The translations under genes were made by a program, and so were the position numbers. Of a DNA stretch of 64,000 nucleotides, positions 8,111-16,825 are shown one piece after another (the stretch's first letter is position 1; each line of letters begins with the position of its first letter). The notes beneath the pieces are model-generated. The model ran no database searches, was not told the origin of the DNA, and saw only the letters and a list, made by a program, of their open reading frames with translations. Origin of the DNA: Halodesulfovibrio sp. (GTDB taxonomy: Bacteria; Desulfobacterota; Desulfovibrionia; Desulfovibrionales; Desulfovibrionaceae); the NCBI RefSeq assembly GCF_025210605.1, contig NZ_JAOARI010000018.1, forward strand, positions 62,001 to 126,000. The letters run 5' to 3'.

Positions 8111-8569
8111 ATGCTCGATTACTCTAAATTCAAAGAAGTCAGCGAACTTTTTTTGAAAGGAAAAAACCGCGAAGCGACACTCCTGCTAAAAGAACTTCAA
8201 TCGAAGTATGTTTCGCTTTGCGATGAAGTTTCATCGCTCAAACTTCAGGTGAAAGAATATGATGACATTCTTCATTTTTCAGAAAACCTGATATTTGACG
8301 GAAATTACTATTGGCTAAAAAACGGCAACGTTCGCCACGGTCCTTATTGTGCTGAATGCTGTAAAGATGAAGGAAAACTTATTCGGCTGCCACATGGCAA
8401 CAGCAAGAAAATATGCTGGCGCTGTGGCACGCAATATAATGTTTTAGCTGCGCCACAAAAACGACCTGAAGAAAAGAAAATGGGTAAAGTGATTCCATTG
8501 CACGCCGCATCAATTTCTTCAGATAAAGCCTGTGGTGATCGCACAACAAGTCAGGCGATGCACGACTAA
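8111..8569 (+). CDS. Zinc-ribbon protein with N-terminal coiled coil, unknown function
   Basis: 152 residues. The N-terminal half (about 15-60) is a charged helix with heptad-like spacing, probably a coiled coil. The middle holds GPYCAECC and CWRCGTQY, two CxxC-type pairs that should bind one zinc ion. The C-terminal 40 residues are basic then polar. The ATG at 8111 is chosen because GAGG lies at 8101-8104; in-frame starts upstream lack such a site. Proteins with a similar YW-x(n)-GPYC ribbon occur widely in Proteobacteria without assigned function. Confidence 0.6.
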   Translation: MLDYSKFKEVSELFLKGKNREATLLLKELQSKYVSLCDEVSSLKLQVKEYDDILHFSENLIFDGNYYWLKNGNVRHGPYCAECCKDEGKLIRLPHGNSKKICWRCGTQYNVLAAPQKRPEEKKMGKVIPLHAASISSDKACGDRTTSQAMHD

Positions 8570-8640
8570 TCTTTCAGCATTATCACCTGTAGTACACGGC
8601 CCTGCAACATACTTTGTTACTGTACATTTAGAGGCGCTAT

Positions 8641-9762
8641 ATGAGCACACCCAAAAAACCTGAACACGCACTCATCATTAACGGAAACAGTGCAGAAGCA
8701 GCATTAGACAGGAAAATGCTGTTCCGTATTGGAGTTCGTAGTGCACTTATCGTAGATTCCGTCTCGGGAACGTTCAAATCGCTATCCAAGGCACAGTCCG
8801 GTGAAATTCAATCATTTGACTTGATAATCTGCGGTGCTCAAATGAAAGATGGCGATGCTCAATATTTAATTGATAAACTCAAGAGTATCAGAGCACAAAT
8901 TTCTATTCCGGTACTCACAGTCTCTACATCGCCCACAAAAGACTTTGTGATGCGTACATTGACACTTGGATATTCCTCTTTTTTGGCTCGCCCGTACACT
9001 ATGGACGGATTAGTACAGCAGGTTATCCATGCAGTCCGTAACACATATGGGGTTGCCATTCCCTCTGCTTCGCAAACGCAAGCACAAGGTAACGCGAACA
9101 CATCCAGCGCAGTGCTGGAGCCGGAACCGGACACAGCTGAAACGCTTTGTGATCGTGGCAAAAAGCTACTTAAGAACCACCATTGGGACAGTGCCATTGA
9201 GACGTTCACGCAAGCTATTTCCATGAACCCGAATCACGGTGCAGCCTATGTAGGACGCGCTAAAGCGTGGAAAGGGAAACGGGATAAAGAGCAATACGAG
9301 CAGGAGCTGAATGCTGCTGGTGACATAATGATGGCACAGCACGACTACAAAGGAGCAGCAGACGCCCTCGCCCCGCTCTATGGTTCTCACGACAAAGACA
9401 ACCCACTGTACACAACTGCAAAAAGCTTATTGCAGGAAGGCGATTTCGCTAACGCAGCATCAGCCTACATACATGGGGAAAAGTTAAGCCCCGGCATACA
9501 CTTGCATCAACAAATTTCTCGAGCCTGCCTATTTACAAGGGCTCCGCAAAAAGCGGCAAAAGGGATATGCAAGAAAATGTATGAACAGGGACACGAAGAA
9601 AAAGCAAAGCTGCTTTATAAAAGAATAGTGGGTGCGCCAGCCCGGCGGCAATGCCCGAAGCAACAGAAGGTAAACTGGCTAGATAACTACCCAGCTTTAT
9701 CTGAAATTGTTTCTGTAGCCAAATACAGCTATCGGACCTATCAGGCAGTTCAGCATCCCTAA
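8641..9762 (+). CDS. Pseudo-receiver domain protein with TPR repeats
   Basis: 373 residues. Residues 8-135 follow a response-regulator receiver fold (DLIICG, VLTVST, FLARPYT), but the phosphoacceptor aspartate is Gly65 and the conserved lysine is Arg117, so phosphorylation is unlikely. Residues 165-370 are helical with TPR character (about 170-210 is the clearest, ending in AISMNPNHGAAYVGRA). This suggests a scaffold or signalling adaptor that reads protein partners rather than phosphate. GAGGCG precedes the ATG. It is transcribed alone and ends at a strong terminator. Confidence 0.7.
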   Translation: MSTPKKPEHALIINGNSAEAALDRKMLFRIGVRSALIVDSVSGTFKSLSKAQSGEIQSFDLIICGAQMKDGDAQYLIDKLKSIRAQISIPVLTVSTSPTKDFVMRTLTLGYSSFLARPYTMDGLVQQVIHAVRNTYGVAIPSASQTQAQGNANTSSAVLEPEPDTAETLCDRGKKLLKNHHWDSAIETFTQAISMNPNHGAAYVGRAKAWKGKRDKEQYEQELNAAGDIMMAQHDYKGAADALAPLYGSHDKDNPLYTTAKSLLQEGDFANAASAYIHGEKLSPGIHLHQQISRACLFTRAPQKAAKGICKKMYEQGHEEKAKLLYKRIVGAPARRQCPKQQKVNWLDNYPALSEIVSVAKYSYRTYQAVQHP

Positions 9763-9822
9763 GGATGAGAGACTGTCAGGTCAAAAAGTGGTAAATGCTT
9801 AGTAAATGCACACAATAAAAAG

Positions 9823-9859
9823 TAACTGCCCCGAAAGAAATTCTTTCGGGGCAGTTTTT
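9823..9859. terminator. Bidirectional terminator
   Basis: AACTGCCCCGAAAGAA pairs with TTCTTTCGGGGCAGTT, with T-rich flanks on both strands, between two convergent genes. Confidence 0.9.
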
Positions 9860-9891
9860 ATGTTCAGAACAATAAATCTGGTAACACATGG

Positions 9892-10416
9892 TTACCCTTG
9901 TTCTAATTCGCGCAAATAACGGAAAAGTAACTTTGAAGACTTAGGCGGCTTCTGCTTTTCAATTTCTTTTTTTGCATTTCGTACAAGCTGTCTCAATTTT
10001 TGAATATCAACATGCTGGTAAGTTTCCATAACAAAAGTTAATGCTTCTTTATCACCTTGGAGCAGGCGCTCACGCAACCGTTCCAAATGATGAAAATCAG
10101 CACTTTGCGCTGCCTTACCTTCCTGCACTTCTTCAATACGTGCTTTAATCGGCTCTATATCTACGTCACGCAATACCTTTCCGATATATTGCATTTTCCG
10201 ACGTTTAGCTTCGTGTTTCGTTATTGTGTGCAGTTCTTCATATTCCTGCAATAATTCAGGCGGAAGGTTAAAAGAACGGATAGCACTGATAGGAAACGAT
10301 GCCAGCTCTTCTCCAATTTTCTGAATAGCTGTGCTGCGGCGCTTCTTCTCAGATCGGCTCAGATATTCTTCACCCTCTTCAACTGCTTCCAATTCCTGCT
10401 CATGTTCTGTAACCAT
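9892..10416 (-). CDS. darP: Ribosome-associated protein DarP (YjgA, DUF615)
   Basis: 174-residue member of the DUF615 family, which in E. coli (DarP/YjgA) associates with the 50S subunit and aids its late maturation. The characteristic blocks are visible: SRSEKKRRSTAIQKIGEEL, MQYIGKVLRDVDIEPI, FHHLERLRERLLQGDKEAL, and LRQLVRNAKKE followed by KPPKSSKLLFRYLREL. The start at 10416 (MVTEHEQ) is 6 nt from GGAGG (10423-10427); a second ATG directly upstream is possible, but the longer frame to 10524 has no family similarity. It is the last gene of a reverse-strand run after two small paralogous genes. Confidence 0.9.
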   Translation of the reverse strand: MVTEHEQELEAVEEGEEYLSRSEKKRRSTAIQKIGEELASFPISAIRSFNLPPELLQEYEELHTITKHEAKRRKMQYIGKVLRDVDIEPIKARIEEVQEGKAAQSADFHHLERLRERLLQGDKEALTFVMETYQHVDIQKLRQLVRNAKKEIEKQKPPKSSKLLFRYLRELEQG

Positions 10417-10508
10417 CATAGACCTCCAAGAGGTCGCTTCTACCGCAGGGAGTTCCATTCGTAAAGTCTCTGCACAAGCAAAAGCCGCGCTACCTTTTCT
10501 ATCTTCAC

Positions 10509-10814
10509 TTACCGAAAGTTCCACAAGGCACTTGGCAGCTCCACATAAAACTCAATGTCATGCCGTGGCAGTTCTATCAACAGCATCAACGTGTCTGAAG
10601 GTTCCAGCCTGAATACGTTATCGAATAAACGGGAAATAATCTCTTCACGCGTCACCGCCGATTCACTTGCAACCTTATCCGCTGCTGAACGCACAACAGT
10701 CGTCGCTTCGTGATGCAAAAGAATCCGCTCAGGATCAACAGGTACGGCTATTTCCCCAAACCGCTCTGTTTGCAGTTTTTTTGCTAAATAGTATTGTCTC
10801 ATTGATAATTGCAT
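10509..10814 (-). CDS. Small protein of unknown function, paralogue of the 10892-11218 gene
   Basis: 101 residues, predicted soluble and mixed alpha/beta. The C-terminal half (LFDNVFRLEPSDTLMLLI, then IEFYVELPSALWNFR) aligns without gaps to the neighbouring upstream gene (LYNNIYYIEPAGPLVVAI, then IEMFAQMPQSMWSFK), so the two come from a duplication. GGAGA precedes the ATG. It lies between its paralogue and darP, 92 bp before the latter, and may share their transcript. No known family was recognised. Confidence 0.65.
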   Translation of the reverse strand: MQLSMRQYYLAKKLQTERFGEIAVPVDPERILLHHEATTVVRSAADKVASESAVTREEIISRLFDNVFRLEPSDTLMLLIELPRHDIEFYVELPSALWNFR

Positions 10815-10891
10815 ACTATCTCCGCGCTTGAACAGCCCATCAATACATATTATACTAGATTACGATACAATGTACTTACTGGCTGCTTTTT

Positions 10892-11218
10892 TCAGTTTAC
10901 AAAACGGTCGTTGAGCTTAAACGACCACATTGATTGAGGCATCTGTGCAAACATTTCAATTTTCTTTTCGGGAAGAGATATAGCAACAACAAGAGGACCT
11001 GCCGGTTCAATATAGTATATATTATTATACAGATGCTTTTGCAGGCTATGGCGATGCAAACCTAATTTTTCTGCTAATGTTTTAGCACTCTTAAACAATG
11101 CATCTTTTCCGTCTTTGTTGAGTTTTATATCCTCAGAATCAATGTGTATTGCACCAGTTGCGTTATATTCGCTTTTTATTTTTTCAATAATTACTGACTT
11201 GGCATTAGCTTGTTTCAT
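10892..11218 (-). CDS. Small protein of unknown function, paralogue of the 10509-10814 gene
   Basis: 108 residues, Lys/Asn-rich N-terminus, no membrane segment. It shares with the next gene downstream the pattern I-D-x-E-x-I-x-L, KSA, an L-x-N-x(4)-EP block and a final P-x3-W-x-F. A good ribosome-binding site (GGAGCAGC) precedes the ATG and is the same sequence as at rubrerythrin. The protein is more basic than its partner. Function unknown; the paired arrangement suggests they act together or as a heteromer. Confidence 0.65.
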   Translation of the reverse strand: MKQANAKSVIIEKIKSEYNATGAIHIDSEDIKLNKDGKDALFKSAKTLAEKLGLHRHSLQKHLYNNIYYIEPAGPLVVAISLPEKKIEMFAQMPQSMWSFKLNDRFVN

Positions 11219-11280
11219 GTGCTGCTCCTTTCTCTACAATAACAGGAAGTTCATATCACTATCATGCAACACAAAGAATG

Positions 11281-11292
11281 CTGTATATACAG
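11281..11292. promoter_or_regulatory. Palindrome CTGTATATACAG upstream of the small paralogue genes
   Basis: A perfect 12-bp palindrome lies 63 bp upstream of the 11218 start. It recalls the half-sites of the E. coli LexA box but has 4 rather than 8 bases between them, so a LexA call is not justified; it is a candidate operator only. Confidence 0.3.
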
Positions 11293-11439
11293 TAGTCAGG
11301 TATACAAGGTTCTTTGTTCTATGTAACTCACTTAGTCTTTAATTATTGCTTATGCATCACATATCTTATCTTGCAATGCTGCCTGCTCATTTTTTGAGCC
11401 TGTTAAATTACTCGTAAGCATGACATAGGTACTACAACA

Positions 11440-11937
11440 GTGCGAACCCCATTATACACAACTATCATTCGATACATTAAAGTTGCACCGTTTCCGCACG
11501 CAACAGCGTTAACATTGTTGTTTGTAGCTACAACACTTTATCTTGAAGCCCATTTCCTTCTTAATGACGGTATTTCGTTCTATACAACCGCTCTGTTCAT
11601 TCTTTCTGCACTGTTAGGCTGGGGTGTTATTTTATGTCAGGCAGACGCCTTCTCACGCTTCCGTGAGTTTAAAAGAATCAAAGCTATCTTTTCGCGTAGA
11701 GGATTCAGCCCGCGTATACTCAGGCATGTATCCACCTCCCGCTGTCAGCGGGATGCCGCGCTACTTGCTGCCAAAGAAACAGGCTGCAAACACCTTGCAG
11801 CAAAATATTTTAAAGAAATGGGCTACCGCTGGTATCACATCATCCCAGATGCTATTACGCAAAATCCCATGAACTTTTTTGATCCAACTTTTCTGCGTAC
11901 AACATTTCTGCCTCGCAAAGACACATTGCAACAATAA
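11440..11937 (+). CDS. Hypothetical membrane-anchored protein
   Basis: 165 residues from a GTG start. Two hydrophobic segments (about 22-40 and 48-65) are followed by a basic, soluble C-terminal half containing CQRDAALLAAKETGCKHLAA and GYRWYHIIPD. The ribosome-binding site is weak, so the exact start is uncertain. It is 106 bp upstream of the phosphogluconolactonase gene on the same strand and may share a transcript. No family was recognised. Confidence 0.5.
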   Translation: MRTPLYTTIIRYIKVAPFPHATALTLLFVATTLYLEAHFLLNDGISFYTTALFILSALLGWGVILCQADAFSRFREFKRIKAIFSRRGFSPRILRHVSTSRCQRDAALLAAKETGCKHLAAKYFKEMGYRWYHIIPDAITQNPMNFFDPTFLRTTFLPRKDTLQQ

Positions 11938-12043
11938 AACCGTTTTAATCGTGAACAAAGTATGCAACCATGCAGACTACCACGAATACGGCGGTTGCAG
12001 TGCCCATCATAGCTGCACTGCTGTTGTGCAATACGGAGGCACT

Positions 12044-12778
12044 ATGACCAAGACTATCGACCTGACTCTTTCTGTTACTGAATCACCACAAGCGCTTGCC
12101 AATCACGCTGCAAAACTATTCGTAGAACGCTGTCATGATGCAATAGAAAAGCGCGGAGAGTACAATGTTGCACTCTCCGGTGGACATACTCCTAAACTTT
12201 TTTTCAAAGCTCTTGCCTCAGCAAAGATAGGCGGAAGTATTCCATGGGAAAAAGTAAACTTTTATTGGGTGGACGAGCGCTGTGTAGAGCCGGACAGCGA
12301 ACAGTCCAACTATCGATTAGCAAAAGAGGAATTGCTGCATAAAGTTTCAGCTACTCATTTTTACAGAATGAAGGGTGAAATCAATTCTGAAAAAGCAGCA
12401 GATGAATACGAAAGCCTGCTCCGCAGACATTTCCAGTTGGGCGAAGGACAGATTCCAAGATTCGATTTCATTTTGCTGGGAATGGGTCCAGACGGACACA
12501 CTGCCTCTTTATTCCCAGATTATGATGGTATCGAGATTACCAATCGCTTGGTTACAGATCAGTACATCCGCAAAATGGAAAGCTGGCGTATTACGCTGAC
12601 ATTGCCAGTATTGAATAATGCCCGTGCATGCGTGTTCCTTATTCAAGGAAAAGAAAAGCATAGCGTCTTAGCCAGAGCTTTAGACTTGCTTAGTGAGCGC
12701 ACCTTACCTGCCCAACGAGTTCAGCCAACTGACGGCAAGCTATACTGGATTGTCGATCAAGACGCATACGAAGGCTAA
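12044..12778 (+). CDS. pgl: 6-phosphogluconolactonase
   Basis: 244-residue DevB/Pgl-type enzyme that hydrolyses 6-phosphogluconolactone in the oxidative pentose phosphate pathway. Family motifs are clear: NVALSGGHTPKLFF near residue 43, FYWVDERCVEPDSEQSNYR near 74-92, and LLGMGPDGHTASLFP near 144-158. The start at 12044 follows a perfect GGAGG (12036-12040); the long in-frame extension upstream overlaps the previous gene and has no similarity. No zwf or gnd lies next to it. Confidence 0.92.
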   Translation: MTKTIDLTLSVTESPQALANHAAKLFVERCHDAIEKRGEYNVALSGGHTPKLFFKALASAKIGGSIPWEKVNFYWVDERCVEPDSEQSNYRLAKEELLHKVSATHFYRMKGEINSEKAADEYESLLRRHFQLGEGQIPRFDFILLGMGPDGHTASLFPDYDGIEITNRLVTDQYIRKMESWRITLTLPVLNNARACVFLIQGKEKHSVLARALDLLSERTLPAQRVQPTDGKLYWIVDQDAYEG

Positions 12779-12787
12779 CAGATCATA

Positions 12788-12824
12788 AAAAGCCCCCTTG
12801 CTCATTAGAACAAGGGGGTTGCTT
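12788..12824. terminator. Terminator between pgl and the YigZ-family gene
   Basis: A CCCCCTTG/CAAGGGGG stem has a strong T-run on the minus strand (GGGGGCTTTTTA), so it mainly ends the reverse-strand gene at 12887. The plus-strand tail is poorer. Confidence 0.8.
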
Positions 12825-12886
12825 ATGCCATACATCTACGCGTTGTACTCATAATTCAAAAAACAGCTCTGAAGCTCTGGTCGTAA

Positions 12887-13510
12887 TTAGCCTTCGGTGA
12901 TGTCATCTATCAACGCATTTCCGTTTGTAAGCTCTACCACAGCTGCTGAAAAAGCCTCTGCGTGCTCTTTAGGCATTTCCACTCGAAACGCCGCATCTGC
13001 ACCAAAAATTTCTTCCAGTACTTTTATCTCATACTCTGGCAGCATGCGCTTGAACAACGTTACCGCGCTGTAATCAATAATAACTTCAAGCCGAACCGGC
13101 GTAATTTTTTCACGAGTCGGCAAGGTTTCAAGCCCAAGCTTCACCATACCGGAATACGCACGAACCAAACCGCCAGTACCTAATTTTGTCCCGCCAAAAT
13201 AACGGGTTACCACAGCTGATATTTCCCCAATATCAGAGTGTAGCAACATATTCAGCATTGGCTTGCCTGCCGTTCCATGCGGCTCGCCATCATCACTCAT
13301 ACCGACCATCGCCGTTGAGCCGGGAGGACCTGCCTGATATGCCCAGCAATTATGGGTGGCATCTGGAAATTCAGCTTTCATAGCAGCAATAAACGCCTTT
13401 GCTTCTTCAACAGAAGGCGTATGTGCCAGCGTTACAATAAACTGACTCTTCTTTATTATATCTTCAACACGATACTGTGTTGTATCTGGAATAAGGTACC
13501 GTTCTGACAT
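12887..13510 (-). CDS. yigZ: YigZ/IMPACT family protein (UPF0029)
   Basis: 207 residues. The N-terminal UPF0029 domain has the family signature (DATHNCWAY, then SDDGEPHGTAGKPML at about 82-96 and VTRYFGGTKLGTGGLVRAY). The C-terminal domain of about 65 residues is the EF-G-like DUF1949 type. Relatives include eukaryotic IMPACT/YIH1, which act on translation control; the bacterial role is unsettled. The ATG at 13510 gives the usual family length; GAGGAG lies 12 nt before it. Transcribed downstream of cheA but after a terminator. Confidence 0.9.
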   Translation of the reverse strand: MSERYLIPDTTQYRVEDIIKKSQFIVTLAHTPSVEEAKAFIAAMKAEFPDATHNCWAYQAGPPGSTAMVGMSDDGEPHGTAGKPMLNMLLHSDIGEISAVVTRYFGGTKLGTGGLVRAYSGMVKLGLETLPTREKITPVRLEVIIDYSAVTLFKRMLPEYEIKVLEEIFGADAAFRVEMPKEHAEAFSAAVVELTNGNALIDDITEG

Positions 13511-13560
13511 GAAATGCAAATACTCCTCAGTAACGTTCCTTGCAATTCTTTTTCGACAAT

Positions 13561-13592
13561 AAAAAAGAGAACCCCTTAGAGGAGTTCTCTTT
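13561..13592 (-). terminator. Terminator of the chemotaxis operon
   Basis: Reading the minus strand, AAAGAGAAC pairs with GTTCTCTTT and is followed by a T6 run, 25 bp after the cheA stop. Confidence 0.88.
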
Positions 13593-13616
13593 ATCAATAC
13601 TATTGTACGTTACCTG

Positions 13617-16616
13617 CTACAACGCTTTGGATGTTGCCATCAGGTAAATTTCATGAGGATCAAGAATAAGAATTACGGAACCGTCACCCATGATTGTTGC
13701 ACCGGAGATACCTTTAAGATCTCCAAGGTATTCGCCGAGCGGCTTAATTACAATCTCCTGACGTTCGTGCAGCTTATCAACAACCAGACCCAACCTTCTG
13801 TCATTGTCATGAATGACAACAACTGAAAGAACATCTGACTCTTCAGAGCGAGGAAGATCAAGCAGGTCAGACATGTATACAAGCCCAAGAACTTCACCGC
13901 GCAGAGTAACAGCTTTACGACCATTAACATCTGTGAGGCGTTCAGCTTCAATCTTGGTGGTTTCGGAAACCGCATCAAGCGGAATGGCAAACTCTTCACC
14001 AGCGACGTTGACCATCAGGGCGTCGATAATTGCCAGTGTGAGCGGCAAGGTCAATGTAAAGCGAGTGCCTTTTCCAAGTTCGGAATGGATAGCAACGCTA
14101 CCTTTGAGGTTCTTAATGTTAGTACGAACAACGTCCATACCAACACCGCGACCTGAGATATCAGTGATGGTTTCTGCTGAAGAGAAACCTGGAGCAAAGA
14201 TAAGCTCCATTGCTTCGCGGTCATCGAGCACCTTCGCTTCATCGTAGCCTATGATGCCTTTGCGCACTGCAACTTCACGCATTTTTTCAGGATCAATACC
14301 TTTACCATCATCTTCAATTTCAATGGCAACAGAGTTACCTCTGTAGTAAGCACGAAGGTGAACAGTGCCTTTACCTTGCTTTCCAGCTTTAAGGCGGTCT
14401 TCTTCGGACTCTACACCATGATCCATTGCATTTCGGATAAGGTGAACAAGCGGATCACCGATAACCTCAACAACACTTTTATCGAGTTCAGTCTCTTCAC
14501 CTTCCATAACAAGCTCAACTTGCTTACCGCTTTTGCGGGAAAGGTCACGTACCAAACGCGGGAATCGGGAAAATACAGAAGAAACCGGAACCATGCGAAC
14601 CTTCATGATGGTATCCTGAAGATCATCAGAAATGCGAGCCATCGCATAGGTAGTTTCAGTCAGTGACTGTGCAACTTCCTGAATATCTACATTTCCGTCT
14701 TCAAGGTTACGCGCAAGCATTGTGTAACGGTTTCGGTTAATAATAAGTTCGCCAATAAGGTTCATTAAATGGTCGAGCTTTTCATGATCTACACGAATTG
14801 TGCTGGAAGATTTTGGCTTTTGCTGCTTTGCTGGAGCCTTGTCCTTTGCTTTGGCAGAAGGAGCAGGCGGTGCAGCTGGAGCTGAAGCAGGCTGCGCTTT
14901 AGGTTCAGGCTTTGACTCTACCTTAGGCTCAGCTTTTGGCGCTGGTGCTGGCTCAACTTTCGGAGCAGGCTTTTCAACTGGTGCTGGTGGCTCAACTGCT
15001 GGTGCAGGAGCAACAGGAGTATCTTTTTCCGGCTCAGGCTCTTCACTCAATGCATTTGCAACAAAAGATACCGGTGAATCTGCACTACCAGATTCCGGCA
15101 GTTCTAAATCAATATTCAGCTCTCCTTCTGGTGCTGGGGCAGCCGGAGCCTCCGGCTCAGGCACAGGCTCACCTACTCCTCTCAACTCCGCTTCTGTATC
15201 AATGGCAAGGTTGAAGACGTTCAACTCTGCATCGACCATGTCGTTGAGAATTTCAATTTCCTGAAGCAGCAGATCAAGCATAAGGGCAAAATCCATATCT
15301 GCGCTACGACCAGAATCAACCAGTCCGGCAGTACGTTCCGCCTGCACGCGCGGCTTATCGTACTGCATGTAGCTACAAGAATTTTGCGTTGTAACAAGGC
15401 TTCGATAAAGGCTATTAATGCACTCTTCTTGTGAAGAATCTTTTTCCAGCTCTTTAATTGAAAGCTCAATTGCAACACGCTGCTGAGTTAGAGTCGCGAT
15501 AAAGATATCCATATCTTCTTTATCGTACTCAGGAATTTCTGCCGGTTCTTCAACGACTTCTTCCGGCTCTTCAGAAGCAACAGCTGTCTCCTTTTCAATT
15601 TCAGGAAACTCGCCGTGCTCTACAGCGTGACGCAACACGGATAAAATTTCAGAAATATCTACAAGTGGAACCTGACCGGATGAAGGGTCAATTTTATTCA
15701 CGAGGATATCAATTATGTCAGCACAACGCAGCAGAACATCAATAAGTCCCTGAGAGACTGGAAGCTCACCTTTGCGTGTTCTATTCAGCAAGGTTTCTGC
15801 TTCATGCGTAAGGCTGTTCAGTTCATGGAAACCAATAATTCCGCTGTTCCCTTTCAAGTTGTGGAAAAAACGGAATAAATCGTTAACAAGAGTATCGTTA
15901 TCATCAGGATTTTGTTCAAGTTCCAGTAAACCGTTACTTAAATCTTCTGTGTTCTCATTAGCTTCTTCGATAAAGTCACGAAGATGCCCTTCACCAAATG
16001 ACGTCAGCGCATATGGCTCACCTTCCGGCAAATCAACATCTGCGCGCTCATTTGTGTTCAGCTGTGCAGTTTCGTAGTCGATAGCACTTTTTTCCTGCAC
16101 ATCTTCAAGAGGAGTCTCTTCAACCAGCGGTTGCGCAGGTTCTGAAACAACTTCCTGTGCTGCAACAGGTTCAGGTTCTACAACTGGTGCAGCAGCGGGG
16201 GCTTGTGCCGGAGCAGGTTCTTCACCGGCAAGCAACGCGTCTAATGTCTGGTTGATCGGCTCAGTTTCTACGTCGCCTTCTTCCCCCTCACTCTCAAGGT
16301 TATCGATAATTTTTCGCAATGCATCGGTAGCCTCGAGAATCACATCCATAATGGCAGGAGTGGCTTCCATAGTCCCCTTGCGCAATTCGTCCATGATGTT
16401 TTCAGCACGATGGGCAAGCGTATTTATCTTATTGAGACCAAGAAAGCCGGATGCACCTTTTAATGAATGCATCGGCCTAAAGATTTCATCAAGTAACGAG
16501 GTATCTTCCGGAGCTTTTTCAAGTTCCAGTAAGTTTGGCTCGATAGTCTCCAGATGTTCTTTTGCTTCGATAATAAAATCAGCAAAAATTTCCGGATCTA
16601 AAAAATCCTGGCTCAT
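13617..16616 (-). CDS. cheA: Chemotaxis histidine kinase CheA with two intact HPt domains
   Basis: 999 residues, longer than typical CheA. HPt1 spans about 1-110 with His50 (MHSLKGASG) and HPt2 about 205-310 with His252 (FHNLKGNSG). A third helical block (about 365-470) aligns with HPt but has Val408 at the histidine position. A 120-residue Pro/Ala/Glu linker leads to the P3 dimerisation helices (about 605-660), the HATPase domain (N-box HLIRNAMDHGVE, G1 DDGKGID, G2 GRGVGMDVV) and a C-terminal CheW-like P5 domain. It autophosphorylates and feeds CheY and CheB. Last gene of the che operon; GGGGA precedes the ATG. Confidence 0.95.
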   Translation of the reverse strand: MSQDFLDPEIFADFIIEAKEHLETIEPNLLELEKAPEDTSLLDEIFRPMHSLKGASGFLGLNKINTLAHRAENIMDELRKGTMEATPAIMDVILEATDALRKIIDNLESEGEEGDVETEPINQTLDALLAGEEPAPAQAPAAAPVVEPEPVAAQEVVSEPAQPLVEETPLEDVQEKSAIDYETAQLNTNERADVDLPEGEPYALTSFGEGHLRDFIEEANENTEDLSNGLLELEQNPDDNDTLVNDLFRFFHNLKGNSGIIGFHELNSLTHEAETLLNRTRKGELPVSQGLIDVLLRCADIIDILVNKIDPSSGQVPLVDISEILSVLRHAVEHGEFPEIEKETAVASEEPEEVVEEPAEIPEYDKEDMDIFIATLTQQRVAIELSIKELEKDSSQEECINSLYRSLVTTQNSCSYMQYDKPRVQAERTAGLVDSGRSADMDFALMLDLLLQEIEILNDMVDAELNVFNLAIDTEAELRGVGEPVPEPEAPAAPAPEGELNIDLELPESGSADSPVSFVANALSEEPEPEKDTPVAPAPAVEPPAPVEKPAPKVEPAPAPKAEPKVESKPEPKAQPASAPAAPPAPSAKAKDKAPAKQQKPKSSSTIRVDHEKLDHLMNLIGELIINRNRYTMLARNLEDGNVDIQEVAQSLTETTYAMARISDDLQDTIMKVRMVPVSSVFSRFPRLVRDLSRKSGKQVELVMEGEETELDKSVVEVIGDPLVHLIRNAMDHGVESEEDRLKAGKQGKGTVHLRAYYRGNSVAIEIEDDGKGIDPEKMREVAVRKGIIGYDEAKVLDDREAMELIFAPGFSSAETITDISGRGVGMDVVRTNIKNLKGSVAIHSELGKGTRFTLTLPLTLAIIDALMVNVAGEEFAIPLDAVSETTKIEAERLTDVNGRKAVTLRGEVLGLVYMSDLLDLPRSEESDVLSVVVIHDNDRRLGLVVDKLHERQEIVIKPLGEYLGDLKGISGATIMGDGSVILILDPHEIYLMATSKAL

Positions 16617-16781
16617 ACTTTGTCCCCAAATGGATGTAGTGAAAAACTCTTTATGCAGGCAAGCTTAACCATGCTCGCCACTCTATATTTATTATCGGTA
16701 TAAATTTACAGATAATTAGAAAACATAAGGAAAAAACAAACAGATAGCGTGATAGAAACGTTTTCCAGCACGCAAGAAGCT

Positions 16782-16803
16782 GCTGCGGACATGCGCCCGC
16801 AGC
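16782..16803 (-). other. Hairpin between cheY and cheA
   Basis: GCTGCGG/CCGCAGC stem with an 8-nt loop in the 209-bp gap between cheY and cheA. No T-tract follows, so it may be an RNA-processing or stability element, or a weak attenuator, rather than a full terminator. Confidence 0.4.
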
Positions 16804-16825
16804 AAATTTGATAACAATTACGTTC

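Noticed and set aside
11281..11292. LexA-type SOS box
   Set aside because: The palindrome CTGTATATACAG has only four central bases between half-sites; the E. coli box needs eight.
14800..15264. Gly/Ala/Ser-rich forward frame inside cheA
   Set aside because: It is the antisense reading of the Pro/Ala/Glu linker of CheA, not an independent gene.
16782..16803. Full terminator between cheY and cheA
   Set aside because: The stem is good but no T-tract follows on the minus strand, so cheA is kept in the operon.
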